A stretch of 64,000 nt of DNA from UBA11872 sp965198285 (GTDB lineage: Bacteria; Chloroflexota; UBA11872): positions 186,001 to 250,000 of the forward strand of contig OZ240251.1 of assembly GCA_965198285.1 (NCBI GenBank), read 5' to 3'. The notes below the pieces were generated by a model. The model saw nothing but the letters and a program-made list of their open reading frames with translations. It was not told where the DNA came from and did not search any database. Position numbers and translations under genes: made by a program. Positions 41,348 through 49,413 of the stretch are shown here, piece by piece (the stretch's first letter is position 1; each line of letters opens with the position of its first letter).

Positions 41348-43274
41348 CGTACGGAATCCATACCCGCATCGCCCCCGGCGTTCGGTTGGCCCACGCAAAG
41401 TAAGGGATGGCGGTGAGCGAGGTCGAACGGTCCAGGTTCAGCCCGCCCCCTCGGAAGGTCGAGTAGAGCGCGTGCTGCTGGCCGTTGGACACGACCTCAG
41501 CCTGGCCGCCGATGACCGACATGCCGCCGAGCAGATCGGGATCGAATCGGGCGCGCAGGTCGCAACTCGCACTCAGCGCCAGTGAGTCCAGATTCTCTTT
41601 GGGATGGTCGACGGCCTCCAGGCAATAGACGAGCGGTCCCCGCGCGATAGCCACGCGCCCGGTGTTGGTCTGCACCCGCGGATGGCTGGCGACGAGCCGG
41701 ACCTCCATTGGGAGTCTCAGACGAATCGATGTCCCCGGCGCCCAGGTCCTCCTGATAGCCGCATAGGCCCCGGCCTCCACGTCCTGAGCGACACCGTCCA
41801 CCTCCAACGTCGTCCCTGTGGCCCATGCCGGGATCCGCAGTCGCAACTCCACCGGCCTGGCGGGAGCGTGTTCCACCACGAGATCCACGTCGCCGTCCCA
41901 CGGATAGCGGGTCGCAACCCGCAAGCTGATCGAGCCGCCCTCGGGCAGCGGCGTCTCCACCCGACCCGGCAGGTATTGGTGCACCCACAGAGCGTCGGGC
42001 GACACCCCGTAGATATAGCCCGGCAGGCCCAGCAACAAACGCGCGATGTTGGGTGGGCAGCAGGCCGTGTCGTACCACGGCTGGCGTTGGTGACCGCCCA
42101 CGGTCTGTTGCGCCCCGCTGCTGTGCAGCCCCCGCTGGTCGTCCGGCGTCGGCTGCGGGTCGGCCGCCAGGGGGTTGGCGTAAAAATAGGCCGCCCCGTC
42201 CGGCGAAACGCCCACCAGCGCGCCGTTGTAGAGCGAGGTTTCCAGCCAGTCCGCGTACCGGGCGGCGCCCGTGGCGGCCAGCAATCGCGCGTTCCAGAAA
42301 ATGCCGCCAACCGCCGCGCACGTCTCCGCGTAAGCGCGGTCGTTGGGAAGCTCGTAGTCCGCCCCAAACGCCTCGCCCTGGTATCGCGACCCAAGCCCGC
42401 CGGTCACGTAGGCCCGCCGCTCGTAGGCGCTTTCCCACAGCCGACTCGAGGCCGCTAGAAGGGCCGCCTCACCCGTCTCAATAGCGACGTCAGCCATCGC
42501 CGCCGCCAAATAGGTAAGCCGTACCGAGTGCCCATCCGCATCGCGTTGCTCACGAACCGGCGCATGGTCCTGGTGGATATGCAACCCGCTTAGATTCGGC
42601 GGGTCCGCCCCTCGCTGGTCCAGGAAGAACACGGCCTGCCGCAGGTATGTCGGATTGCCCGTCTCGCGCGCCAGTTCCACCAGGGCCAGTTCGATGCCGG
42701 GATGGCCGTCCGGCTCCAGCCGGCCCTCCGAACTGAACGTCGCGCAGATGTGATCGGCGGCGCGCACCACGACCTCGAACAGGTCGTCCGATCCTGTCGA
42801 GCGCCGGTGCGCAACCCCCGCCTGGATCAGATGCCCCATGCAATACAGCTCGTGCTCGTCCGTCAGGTTTCGGTAACGCCAGGAGGTACGTGGACCGCTG
42901 AAGTAGGTGTTGATGTAGCCGTCCGGACGCTGCGCGGCGGCGATCCTTTCGATCACGCCGTTGACGCGAGCTTCCAGTTCGGCGGAGGGCTCGCGCGCCA
43001 GCGCATAGCTGGCGGCTTCCAGCCACTTGTACACGTCGGAGTCGTTGTAATACCGGCCCTCGAACTCACCCTCCAGGCGGCCCGCGGCCCGCTCGAAATT
43101 GCGCAGGCGACCGGTCACCTCGCACTGCGCGAACTGCCGGTCCAGCCCATGGACCCGAATGGCCCGCATGCGCTCCGCCCAGAACCCGTCCGCCACCTCC
43201 ACCCGGCCCGGCGGCACCGGACGCACCGCGGCATGCGGCGAATCCGAAAGGTCCAGCACCGCGGCGGCCTTCAT
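41337..43274 (-). CDS. Glycoside hydrolase family 127-like (DUF1680) beta-L-arabinofuranosidase
   Basis: 645 residues. An alpha/alpha-barrel with YVTGGLGSRYQGEAFG, then YAETCAAVGGIFWNAR (catalytic Glu region), and the zinc/cysteine nucleophile motif TACCPPNIARLL near residue 407, followed by beta-sandwich domains (RIPAWATGTTLEVDG, RGPLVYCLEAVDHP). GH127 enzymes release beta-L-arabinofuranose; related proteins act on other sugars. Cytosolic by lack of a signal peptide. Its 3' end overlaps the sialidase start, and it lies 33 bases after the FGE gene. Confidence 0.92.
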   Translation of the reverse strand: MKAAAVLDLSDSPHAAVRPVPPGRVEVADGFWAERMRAIRVHGLDRQFAQCEVTGRLRNFERAAGRLEGEFEGRYYNDSDVYKWLEAASYALAREPSAELEARVNGVIERIAAAQRPDGYINTYFSGPRTSWRYRNLTDEHELYCMGHLIQAGVAHRRSTGSDDLFEVVVRAADHICATFSSEGRLEPDGHPGIELALVELARETGNPTYLRQAVFFLDQRGADPPNLSGLHIHQDHAPVREQRDADGHSVRLTYLAAAMADVAIETGEAALLAASSRLWESAYERRAYVTGGLGSRYQGEAFGADYELPNDRAYAETCAAVGGIFWNARLLAATGAARYADWLETSLYNGALVGVSPDGAAYFYANPLAADPQPTPDDQRGLHSSGAQQTVGGHQRQPWYDTACCPPNIARLLLGLPGYIYGVSPDALWVHQYLPGRVETPLPEGGSISLRVATRYPWDGDVDLVVEHAPARPVELRLRIPAWATGTTLEVDGVAQDVEAGAYAAIRRTWAPGTSIRLRLPMEVRLVASHPRVQTNTGRVAIARGPLVYCLEAVDHPKENLDSLALSASCDLRARFDPDLLGGMSVIGGQAEVVSNGQQHALYSTFRGGGLNLDRSTSLTAIPYFAWANRTPGAMRVWIPYVEH

Positions 43275-43307
43275 TCGGCCGTCAAGCTCGTCGCGGACTG
43301 GTGGGCC

Positions 43308-44282
43308 CTAGCCATTCGCCGGCACCGTCCGCACACACCGGAACCCCAGGTTGCCCGCGCTGCTATCCGGCGTGTTGGAACTGCGGGCCGCAACCCGATA
43401 GCGGTTGCAGTACGACCGATGACAGAGATATGACCCACCGCGCAGAACACGCCGCTGACCTTGAGCCGGCCCTTGGGGATTGCGCGAATCGGCCCGCAGG
43501 TGGTGCGTCGGGCTGAACCAGTCGGCGCACCACTCCCACACGTTGCCGGACGTGTTGTACAGCCCGAATCCGTTCGGCTTATAGGCATCCACCGGCGCCG
43601 TACCCACCCAGCCGTCAACCGACGTATTGACCTCGGGGAACGTCCCCTGCCAGATGTTGCAGCGGTGCTCGCCCTTGGGCGTCAGCTTGTCGCCCCACGG
43701 GTAGCGGCGCTGATCCAGACCGCCGCGCGCGGCGAATTCCCACTCGGCCTCGGTCGGCAACCGCGTGCCCGCCCAGTCGCAGTACGCCAGGGCGTCGTTC
43801 CACGAGACATGAATGACCGGATGGTCGGCGCGGCCGTCCGCGTCTGAGCCGGGACCTTCCGGCGCCGCCCAATACGCGCCGCTCACCGGCACCCACCACG
43901 GGGTGGTATCCGGCCGCTGCGGCGTGCGCCGCTTAATCTCGTCGGACGCCAGCATGTGGAAGACGTAGCTCCAGCCGTAGGCTTCCGCCTCGGTCTTGTA
44001 TCCGCTGGCCGCGATGAAATCAGCGAACTGCGCATTGGTCACGGCCGCGATATCGATCCGAAACGTATCCACCTGGACAGCCCGCACCGGACCTTCACCA
44101 TCCGCCGGAAAACCGCTGCGATCCTCCGTGCCCATCCGGTACTCACCACCACGGATGCGAGCCATGCCAGAACGGCGGCGGAGCGGCTGATCAGACCGAT
44201 GGCTGCCGGTGGCGCGCGCTCGCGCCGCGTTTCCGTCCGCAGGTCGTGGTGACTCAGGCGAACAGCAGGCGTTGTCACGCAT
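43308..44282 (-). CDS. Formylglycine-generating enzyme (SUMF1 family)
   Basis: 324 residues from ATG 44282, or 285 from ATG 44165, which begins right at the conserved MARIRGGEYRMGT. Converts the active-site cysteine of sulfatases to formylglycine using oxygen. Both copper-binding cysteines are present in GGSYLCHRSYCNRYR near the C-terminus, followed by ARSSNTPDSSAGNLGFRC, nearly identical to the active site of the human enzyme. Other elements: VSWNDALAYCDWAGTRLPTE, EWEFAARGG and NTSGNVWEWCADW. The Cys-type sulfatase at 22078-23538 is a plausible client. It is first in the operon with GH127 and sialidase. Confidence 0.92.
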   Translation of the reverse strand: MRDNACCSPESPRPADGNAARARATGSHRSDQPLRRRSGMARIRGGEYRMGTEDRSGFPADGEGPVRAVQVDTFRIDIAAVTNAQFADFIAASGYKTEAEAYGWSYVFHMLASDEIKRRTPQRPDTTPWWVPVSGAYWAAPEGPGSDADGRADHPVIHVSWNDALAYCDWAGTRLPTEAEWEFAARGGLDQRRYPWGDKLTPKGEHRCNIWQGTFPEVNTSVDGWVGTAPVDAYKPNGFGLYNTSGNVWEWCADWFSPTHHLRADSRNPQGPAQGQRRVLRGGSYLCHRSYCNRYRVAARSSNTPDSSAGNLGFRCVRTVPANG

Positions 44283-44440
44283 GGGCTAGATCCCAGACCA
44301 GAGACTTGAGATCTTAGCCTGCGGACCCTCGACGCAAAGATTGACTGCGACGCCCATATCAACCATACTGACGCCAATATCTACACTGCGTTCGCACTCG
44401 TTCGACCTCGCTCGGCGGGGCGCACGTAAGATCAGTTACA

Positions 44441-44472
44441 AGAAAGCCGGGGCGGAGACGCCCCGGCTTTCT
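44441..44472. terminator. GC-rich hairpin with GAGA loop upstream of the NYN gene
   Basis: Perfect 14-bp stem, arms 44441-44454 and 44459-44472, loop GAGA, followed by a short T-rich run. It looks like an intrinsic terminator on the plus strand, yet no plus-strand gene precedes it, so it may end an unrecognised small transcript or act as an attenuator for the NYN gene starting 17 bases later. Confidence 0.6.
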
Positions 44473-44488
44473 TTGTGCTTGGACTGGC

Positions 44489-45085
44489 GTGGCTATGGCC
44501 CGATTCGCGGTATTCGTCGACGGCGGCTACGTTGACGGGTTGTGCAACAGGCAGTTTCGTCGGCTAAGGCTCAGACCTGACATCCGCAAGTTATCCGGAC
44601 GAGTCGGCCAATTCGTCGCCGACGCGACTCCAGAACCGTTGGACATTTTCCGCACGTACTACTACACCTGCCCTCCTTTCCAGCACAATCCTCCAACCGA
44701 TGATGAGCGTCACCGCACCGCTGGGTATCGCGGGTTCGTCAAGGCCCTCACCCAACTCCCACGGTTTCAGGTGCGAGAAGGCCATCTGCGTCACGACGGC
44801 GCTCGCGACGGCGCAAGGCCGATCTTTGTTCAGAAGCAGGTTGACCTACTGCTTGGACTCGACGCCGCGCTCTTGGCCGGAAGGCAGATCGTCACGCACA
44901 TAGCTGTCATTGCCGGCGACGGCGACTTTGTTCCTGTGATAGACGTCGCGAAGAGCGAGGGCGTTTCCGTCTGGCTGTTCCACGGCCCTCGCGCAACCTA
45001 CGCCCATGATCTCTGGCTTGCCGCCGACGAGCGCCATGAGATGGACGAAGCCTTCATGCGCGACATCGCACGGACCTCGGGCTAG
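44489..45085 (+). CDS. NYN-domain (LabA/DUF88-like) putative ribonuclease
   Basis: 198 residues, start GTG 44489 or ATG 44495. The PIN-like NYN fold has its acidic residues in FAVFVDGGYVDG, QKQVDLLLGLDA and IAGDGDFVPVIDVAKSEG. Family members are metal-dependent RNases in RNA turnover or regulation. The C-terminus has AHDLWLAADERHEMD. It converges with the XRE regulator gene and is not obviously part of the phage operon next door. Confidence 0.85.
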   Translation: MAMARFAVFVDGGYVDGLCNRQFRRLRLRPDIRKLSGRVGQFVADATPEPLDIFRTYYYTCPPFQHNPPTDDERHRTAGYRGFVKALTQLPRFQVREGHLRHDGARDGARPIFVQKQVDLLLGLDAALLAGRQIVTHIAVIAGDGDFVPVIDVAKSEGVSVWLFHGPRATYAHDLWLAADERHEMDEAFMRDIARTSG

Positions 45086-45134
45086 CCATCGAACGATTGG
45101 CTCGGGCGTCCCTGAGAGAACGCCGGCCGGCGCG

Positions 45135-45665
45135 TTAGTCGTCCGCGGTGTCCGGCTCCGTGCGAGCGCTGACCAGCAGCACAATCGGGTCGCTGCCGCC
45201 CTCGGCGCTGATGCCCAGGCGCATGAACCCGACGTCCAGTTGCAGGTCCACGAACGCCAGCCGGCGCTCGATCTCGGCCACCGTGTCTCCGCGGTTCGCA
45301 AGGTCGTCGAGCTGCGCTTCGGCGCCCTCCGGTCCGGACTCGATCAGCACGCCGCCTGCCGTGGGATCCACGTCGCGACCCACGGGGCCGCGCTGCAAGG
45401 CCATCGCCATCGTGGTGGCCACGTCGCCGCCGGCGCGGTCGGCGATCGCCGCCAGCGCAAAGGTCGTGCGGTCGGCGTCCAGCGCGTCGGCCAGCGCAAT
45501 CACCGCTCTGGCGGGCGGCGCGCGCCGCTCGCCCTTCTCCACGTGACTAAGAAAGGAATGCGAAATCTCGCTGGCCTTGGCCAGCCGGCGGTATGACAGC
45601 CCCGCCGCGCGGCGCGTCGCGTGCAACACCGCCGCGAACCGCATCCCCTGCCGCGTTTCGCTCAT
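45135..45665 (-). CDS. XRE-family transcriptional regulator
   Basis: 176 residues. The helix-turn-helix (about 10-65) reads GLSYRRLAKASEISHSFLSH, then VEKGERRAP, typical of Cro/CI-like repressors. The C-terminal ~100 residues are mixed and unrecognised, ending in an Asp/Thr-rich tail. It is divergent from the plus-strand scaffold-like phage operon, and the space between holds the sequence GTACCC-ATA-GGGT next to that operon's -35 box, which resembles the dyads in the other phage promoters. I infer that it controls the phage-gene regulon. Confidence 0.85.
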   Translation of the reverse strand: MSETRQGMRFAAVLHATRRAAGLSYRRLAKASEISHSFLSHVEKGERRAPPARAVIALADALDADRTTFALAAIADRAGGDVATTMAMALQRGPVGRDVDPTAGGVLIESGPEGAEAQLDDLANRGDTVAEIERRLAFVDLQLDVGFMRLGISAEGGSDPIVLLVSARTEPDTADD

Positions 45666-45689
45666 CCTGCCCCCATTGTACCCATAGGG

Positions 45690-45719
45690 TTGACATAGTG
45701 CGACACTTTGTAGTATTCT
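45690..45719 (+). promoter_or_regulatory. Promoter of the scaffold operon with adjacent dyad
   Basis: Consensus -35 TTGACA (45690-45695), 18-bp spacer, -10 TATTCT (45714-45719). A dyad ACCC-ATA-GGGT overlaps the upstream edge of the -35. The 11-mer TTGTACCCATA (45677-45687) differs by one base from TTGTACTCATA in the terminase promoter on its own strand. It lies between the XRE gene and the plus-strand operon. Confidence 0.6.
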
Positions 45720-45819
45720 TTCCGTGTACAGATGGCGCCGCGCCGGGGGCCGCCGATTCCGACATCGCTGGCCTATGCGGACCTCCGGCGCGGTCGCCCT
45801 GTCTCAATGAAAGGCTGAC

Positions 45820-46551
45820 GTGCTCAAAATCAGGCGTCTCAACGGGCGCCAATTCCTCATCGCCCACACTCCGGGCCACGACGACCAGGCGCAATACCTG
45901 TTCACCCCCGCCGACCACCAGGCCGCCAGCTGTGCAGTCCGACAGACGCTGCGCGAGCACGATCCCGTGCGCTTCGAACGCGCCGCGATCGCGGCCGTGG
46001 CGAGCTCGGGAGACGGCGATGACGTCTCACCCGCCCACCGACGCTACCTAAGCCAGAGCCTCGACCAGGAAGCCATGCAACGCGGGCTGTTGCTGCGAGC
46101 CCACTGGCACTGTCCGCGCTGTGGCGCGCCCGGCAGCCAGTGGACGCCCGGCTGCCTCCGTACCGCCTGCGACCATCCCGCGCCCGAACGTCTGGCGCAC
46201 TGGGACCTCTGCCGCGTCGCCTCCGCCGACGAGTTGCTCACCTTGATGGTCAGCGAGGGCTACGCGCGTATCGGCGCGGCCAACCACGCCGCCAGGCTGC
46301 GCCGCCTTCGGTTCGACCTCACCGCCTTGCTGCGCCAGTGCCGACCCGGGCTGGCCCGTCGCTTGACGCGCTGGGCCCGGGAAGCCGACGAAGTCCACGC
46401 CGTGCGCGCCACCGACATGCTCGACCTGGCCGCCCGCCTCGGCGCGCGAATTCACGCTGGACCCGATTCCAGACCCGAGGTCGAGCTGACACTCGCCCTC
46501 ACCAGCGCCCAGGCCAAACCCGCCGGCGCACCCGCAAAGGAATACGCATGA
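45820..46551 (+). CDS. Zinc-ribbon-like protein of the scaffold operon, function unknown
   Basis: 243 residues from GTG 45820. A four-Cys zinc-binding segment is visible at about 99-121 (HCPRCGAPGSQW, then GCLRTACDHP). The following ~120 residues are helical (RLRRLRFDLTALLRQC, RWAREADEVHAVRATDML). Its stop overlaps the next start (ATGA). No homologue is recognised. Cotranscription with a scaffold-like gene under an XRE-flanked promoter suggests a role in particle assembly or regulation. Confidence 0.6.
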   Translation: MLKIRRLNGRQFLIAHTPGHDDQAQYLFTPADHQAASCAVRQTLREHDPVRFERAAIAAVASSGDGDDVSPAHRRYLSQSLDQEAMQRGLLLRAHWHCPRCGAPGSQWTPGCLRTACDHPAPERLAHWDLCRVASADELLTLMVSEGYARIGAANHAARLRRLRFDLTALLRQCRPGLARRLTRWAREADEVHAVRATDMLDLAARLGARIHAGPDSRPEVELTLALTSAQAKPAGAPAKEYA

Positions 46552-47270
46552 CCTCCAATGCCCCCGCACCCACCCAGTCCCCGGATTCCGACAGCCAGAC
46601 CGACGCAACACAGCCGGCTGCAGCTGCCCAAGCAGTGGAGCCAACCGACTCCCCGGACTCCTTCCAGGCCGCCCTCGAAGCCGAAGTCGCCCGCCGCATC
46701 GACGCCGTCGAACGCCGCTGGCAGTCCCGCAAGGACCGCGAAGTCAATCGCGCCCGCCGCCGCTGGGAATCCGAGGCCGGCCAGGTCATCGACCCGGAAC
46801 TCCTCGCCTGGATCGCCGACGCCGACCCGCGCGAGGTCGGTCAGTGGCTCAAAACAGGGCTGACCGATCAGCAGCCCACGCCGCCCGAGCCGGCTGCCGC
46901 GCCGACGTCTCAGCCGGAGGCACAAGCCGCGTCCGACGACTCCCCGCCATCACCACCAGCGGAGGATGGATCGCAGTCCACACATTCGGACCCTGCAAGC
47001 ACATCGGACTCGACCCCGGTCGAGCAACAGACGGACGGGCCGACAGACGCCGAAACAGCTGAGCACGCATCGCCTGCACCGGACGTCGAACGCGAGGCCG
47101 AAGCCCGCGAACGCCTGGCCGAACGCCGCAGCCTTGACCCCTCGCCCGACCTCTTTCCCAGCCGCGGCGCGCCCGCCGACGCCTTCCAGCAGATCGAAGC
47201 CGGCTTCGCCCGCGGCGAGGTGGACCTGGACACCTACGAAACTGCCCGCCGGCGACGCAGGCTGACCTAA
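46548..47270 (+). CDS. Phage capsid scaffold-like protein
   Basis: 240 residues from ATG 46548 (ATGA overlap with the previous gene). Strongly polar: Ser/Thr/Pro/Gln-rich acidic ends flank a charged coiled-coil (about 41-75, VARRIDAVERRWQSRKDREV, then NRARRRWESEAG), and the C-terminus is basic (YETARRRRRLT). This layout, with an acidic disordered body, central coiled coil and basic tail that can bind the coat protein, is typical of phage scaffolding proteins. It lies ~27 kb from the capsid gene, which is unusual. The assignment is structural inference, not motif based. Confidence 0.55.
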   Translation: MTSNAPAPTQSPDSDSQTDATQPAAAAQAVEPTDSPDSFQAALEAEVARRIDAVERRWQSRKDREVNRARRRWESEAGQVIDPELLAWIADADPREVGQWLKTGLTDQQPTPPEPAAAPTSQPEAQAASDDSPPSPPAEDGSQSTHSDPASTSDSTPVEQQTDGPTDAETAEHASPAPDVEREAEARERLAERRSLDPSPDLFPSRGAPADAFQQIEAGFARGEVDLDTYETARRRRRLT

Positions 47271-47291
47271 GCCGAGAACGTCCTCAAATCC

Positions 47292-47328
47292 GGCCCCGGA
47301 CGCCGATCTCGTATCGGCGTCCGGGGCC
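47292..47328 (+). terminator. Hairpin terminator after the scaffold-like gene
   Basis: Perfect 16-bp stem, arms 47292-47307 and 47313-47328, loop CTCGT, followed by TTCGTCT. It lies 21 bases after the stop codon and separates this operon from mtnA. Confidence 0.8.
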
Positions 47329-47387
47329 TTCGTCTAGCCTGGCTGACAGACCCGCGCCGATATACTCACCGGCCTGCCCGCAAACAC

Positions 47388-48452
47388 GTGGCGATGCCAG
47401 TTCCACCGGTGATCGAGTGGCGTGACGGCGCGGTCCGGATTCTCGATCAGCGCCGCTTGCCGGATGCCGTCGAGGTGCTGCACTGCACGTCGGTGGATCA
47501 GGTGAACGAAGCCATCCGAACCCTCGCCATCCGCGGCGCCCCCGCCCTTGGCGTAGCAGCCGCTTACGCCGTCGCGCTGGGCGCCACCCGCGTCGACGCG
47601 CCCGACGCCAAGACGTTTCTGGAGCGTCTGGATCCGGTCATCGACCAGGTGATCGCCACCCGCCCCACCGCCGTGAACCTGGCCTGGGCCGCCGAGCGCA
47701 TGCGCACAGCGGCCCGCGAGCGGGCGGCAGACGACCCCCACGCCATACGGGCGCACTTGCTGGCCCTGGCCCACGACATCGCCGCCGACAACGAACAGCG
47801 CCATCGCGCCCTGGCCGAAGCCGGCGCCGACCTCTTTGCCTCCGGCCAGCGCGTGCTGCATCACTGCAACACCGGCCCGCTGGCCACCGCCGCCAGCTTT
47901 GGCACGGCCCTCGGCGTGCTGCAGGCCGCCCACCAGCGCCACGGCATCGAGGTCGTGGTCAGCGAGACGCGTCCGCTGCTGCAAGGCGGACGGCTCACCA
48001 CCTGGGAACTGGCCCAGTGGAGAGTTCCCTTCACCCTGATAACCGACAGCATGGCCGCCGACCAGATGCGCCGCGGAGGCATCGACGCCGTGATCGTTGG
48101 CGCCGATCGGATTGCGGCCAACGGCGATGTCGCCAATAAGATCGGCACCTATAGCCACGCCGTGTCGGCCGGTGCCCACGGGCTGCCCTTCTACGTCGCC
48201 GCCCCGCTGTCCACCATTGACTTCGACACACCCGATGGCGACGCCATCCCTATCGAGGAACGCGCCTCCGAGGAAGTTCACGGCTACGGCGACTGGCGCT
48301 GGTCGCCGGCGGACGCACCCGTCGCCAATCCGGCCTTCGACGTCACGCCGCACCAGCGCGTGACGGCCATTGTCACCGAACACGGTGTTCACCGGCCGCC
48401 CTTCGTGGAATCGTTGCGCCGATTCGCGGCAGCTTCGAGCGAGGCCGCCTGA
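47388..48452 (+). CDS. mtnA: S-methyl-5-thioribose-1-phosphate isomerase
   Basis: 354 residues from GTG 47388 or 352 from ATG 47394. Isomerises MTR-1-P to MTRu-1-P in methionine salvage. Signature elements are LAIRGAPALGVAAAYA, the catalytic cysteine in HHCNTG near residue 163, SETRPLLQG, and VGADRIAANGDVANKIGTY with the catalytic Asp. First gene of the SAM-metabolism operon; mtnP follows after 18 bases. Confidence 0.95.
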   Translation: MAMPVPPVIEWRDGAVRILDQRRLPDAVEVLHCTSVDQVNEAIRTLAIRGAPALGVAAAYAVALGATRVDAPDAKTFLERLDPVIDQVIATRPTAVNLAWAAERMRTAARERAADDPHAIRAHLLALAHDIAADNEQRHRALAEAGADLFASGQRVLHHCNTGPLATAASFGTALGVLQAAHQRHGIEVVVSETRPLLQGGRLTTWELAQWRVPFTLITDSMAADQMRRGGIDAVIVGADRIAANGDVANKIGTYSHAVSAGAHGLPFYVAAPLSTIDFDTPDGDAIPIEERASEEVHGYGDWRWSPADAPVANPAFDVTPHQRVTAIVTEHGVHRPPFVESLRRFAAASSEAA

Positions 48453-48470
48453 GATGCGGAGTTCAGTCTG

Positions 48471-49349
48471 ATGCCGGCCATCGGAGTCATCGGCGGCAGC
48501 GGGTTCTATGACATGCCCGGGCTCGAAGATATACGCGACGAGACTGTCACCACGCCGTTCGGCGATCCCAGCGACACCATTCGCATTGGGAGCCTGGACG
48601 GCGTGGAAGTGGCGTTCCTGCCGCGCCACGGCCGCGGCCACCGCATCATGCCCACCGCCGTCAACGCCCGCGCCAACATCTGGGCGCTCAGGTCGCTCGG
48701 CGTCCAATGGCTGATCTCGGTCAGCGCCGTCGGCAGCATGCGCGAGCACATCGAACCCCTCCACGTCGTGGTGCCCGACCAGCTCATCGACCGCACCCGC
48801 CAGCGCCCCATGACCTTCTTCGACACCCCCGGCCTCGTGGTTCACGTTGGCATGGGCGAACCCTTCTCCGCCCGCCTGTCCACCGTCATCGCCGAGGCCG
48901 CCGAGGCCGAGGGCGCGCACGTGCATCGCGGTGGGACCTACGTCTGCATCGAAGGTCCCCAATTCTCAACCCGCGCCGAATCCGAAACCTTCCGCTCCTG
49001 GGGCGTGGACGTCATAGGTATGACCGCGCTGCCTGAAGCGCGCCTGGCCCGCGAGGCCGAGATCTGTTACGCGCTCCTGGCCATGGTCACCGACTACGAC
49101 GTCTGGCACGAGAGCGAAGAGGACGTCTCGGCCGAAATGGTCATCGCCAATCTCATGGCCAACACCTCGCTCTCGCAGCAGGTCGTCCGCCGCGCCGTCA
49201 GCCAGATCCCAACTGATGACGCCGCCTGTGAGTGCGCCGACGCGCTGGCCACCGCCATCATCACCGCGCCAGAGGTGGTGTCGCGCGAACTCGCTCATCG
49301 GCTTGACCTGCTGGTCGGCCGGTACCTCAACCGACCGGCGTCAGACTGA
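48471..49349 (+). CDS. mtnP: S-methyl-5'-thioadenosine phosphorylase
   Basis: 292 residues. Cleaves methylthioadenosine to adenine and MTR-1-P, the substrate of MtnA. Visible: IGGSGFYDMPGLED, FLPRHGRGHRIMP, NARANIWALRSLG, SAVGSMREHIEP, GTYVCIEGPQFSTRAES and GMTALPEARLAREAE with a TDYDVW active-site stretch, all typical of trimeric MTAP. The start lies 18 bases after mtnA. Confidence 0.95.
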   Translation: MPAIGVIGGSGFYDMPGLEDIRDETVTTPFGDPSDTIRIGSLDGVEVAFLPRHGRGHRIMPTAVNARANIWALRSLGVQWLISVSAVGSMREHIEPLHVVVPDQLIDRTRQRPMTFFDTPGLVVHVGMGEPFSARLSTVIAEAAEAEGAHVHRGGTYVCIEGPQFSTRAESETFRSWGVDVIGMTALPEARLAREAEICYALLAMVTDYDVWHESEEDVSAEMVIANLMANTSLSQQVVRRAVSQIPTDDAACECADALATAIITAPEVVSRELAHRLDLLVGRYLNRPASD

Positions 49350-49413
49350 ATTCAATGTGGGCCATACATCAGAGGTCGGGTCAGCATTGGTGCGCCGCCG
49401 AGCCGCAACCGGC

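Noticed and set aside
47334..48962. Minus-strand 542-residue frame
   Set aside because: Antisense to mtnA and mtnP; a Gly/Val/His-rich shadow frame.
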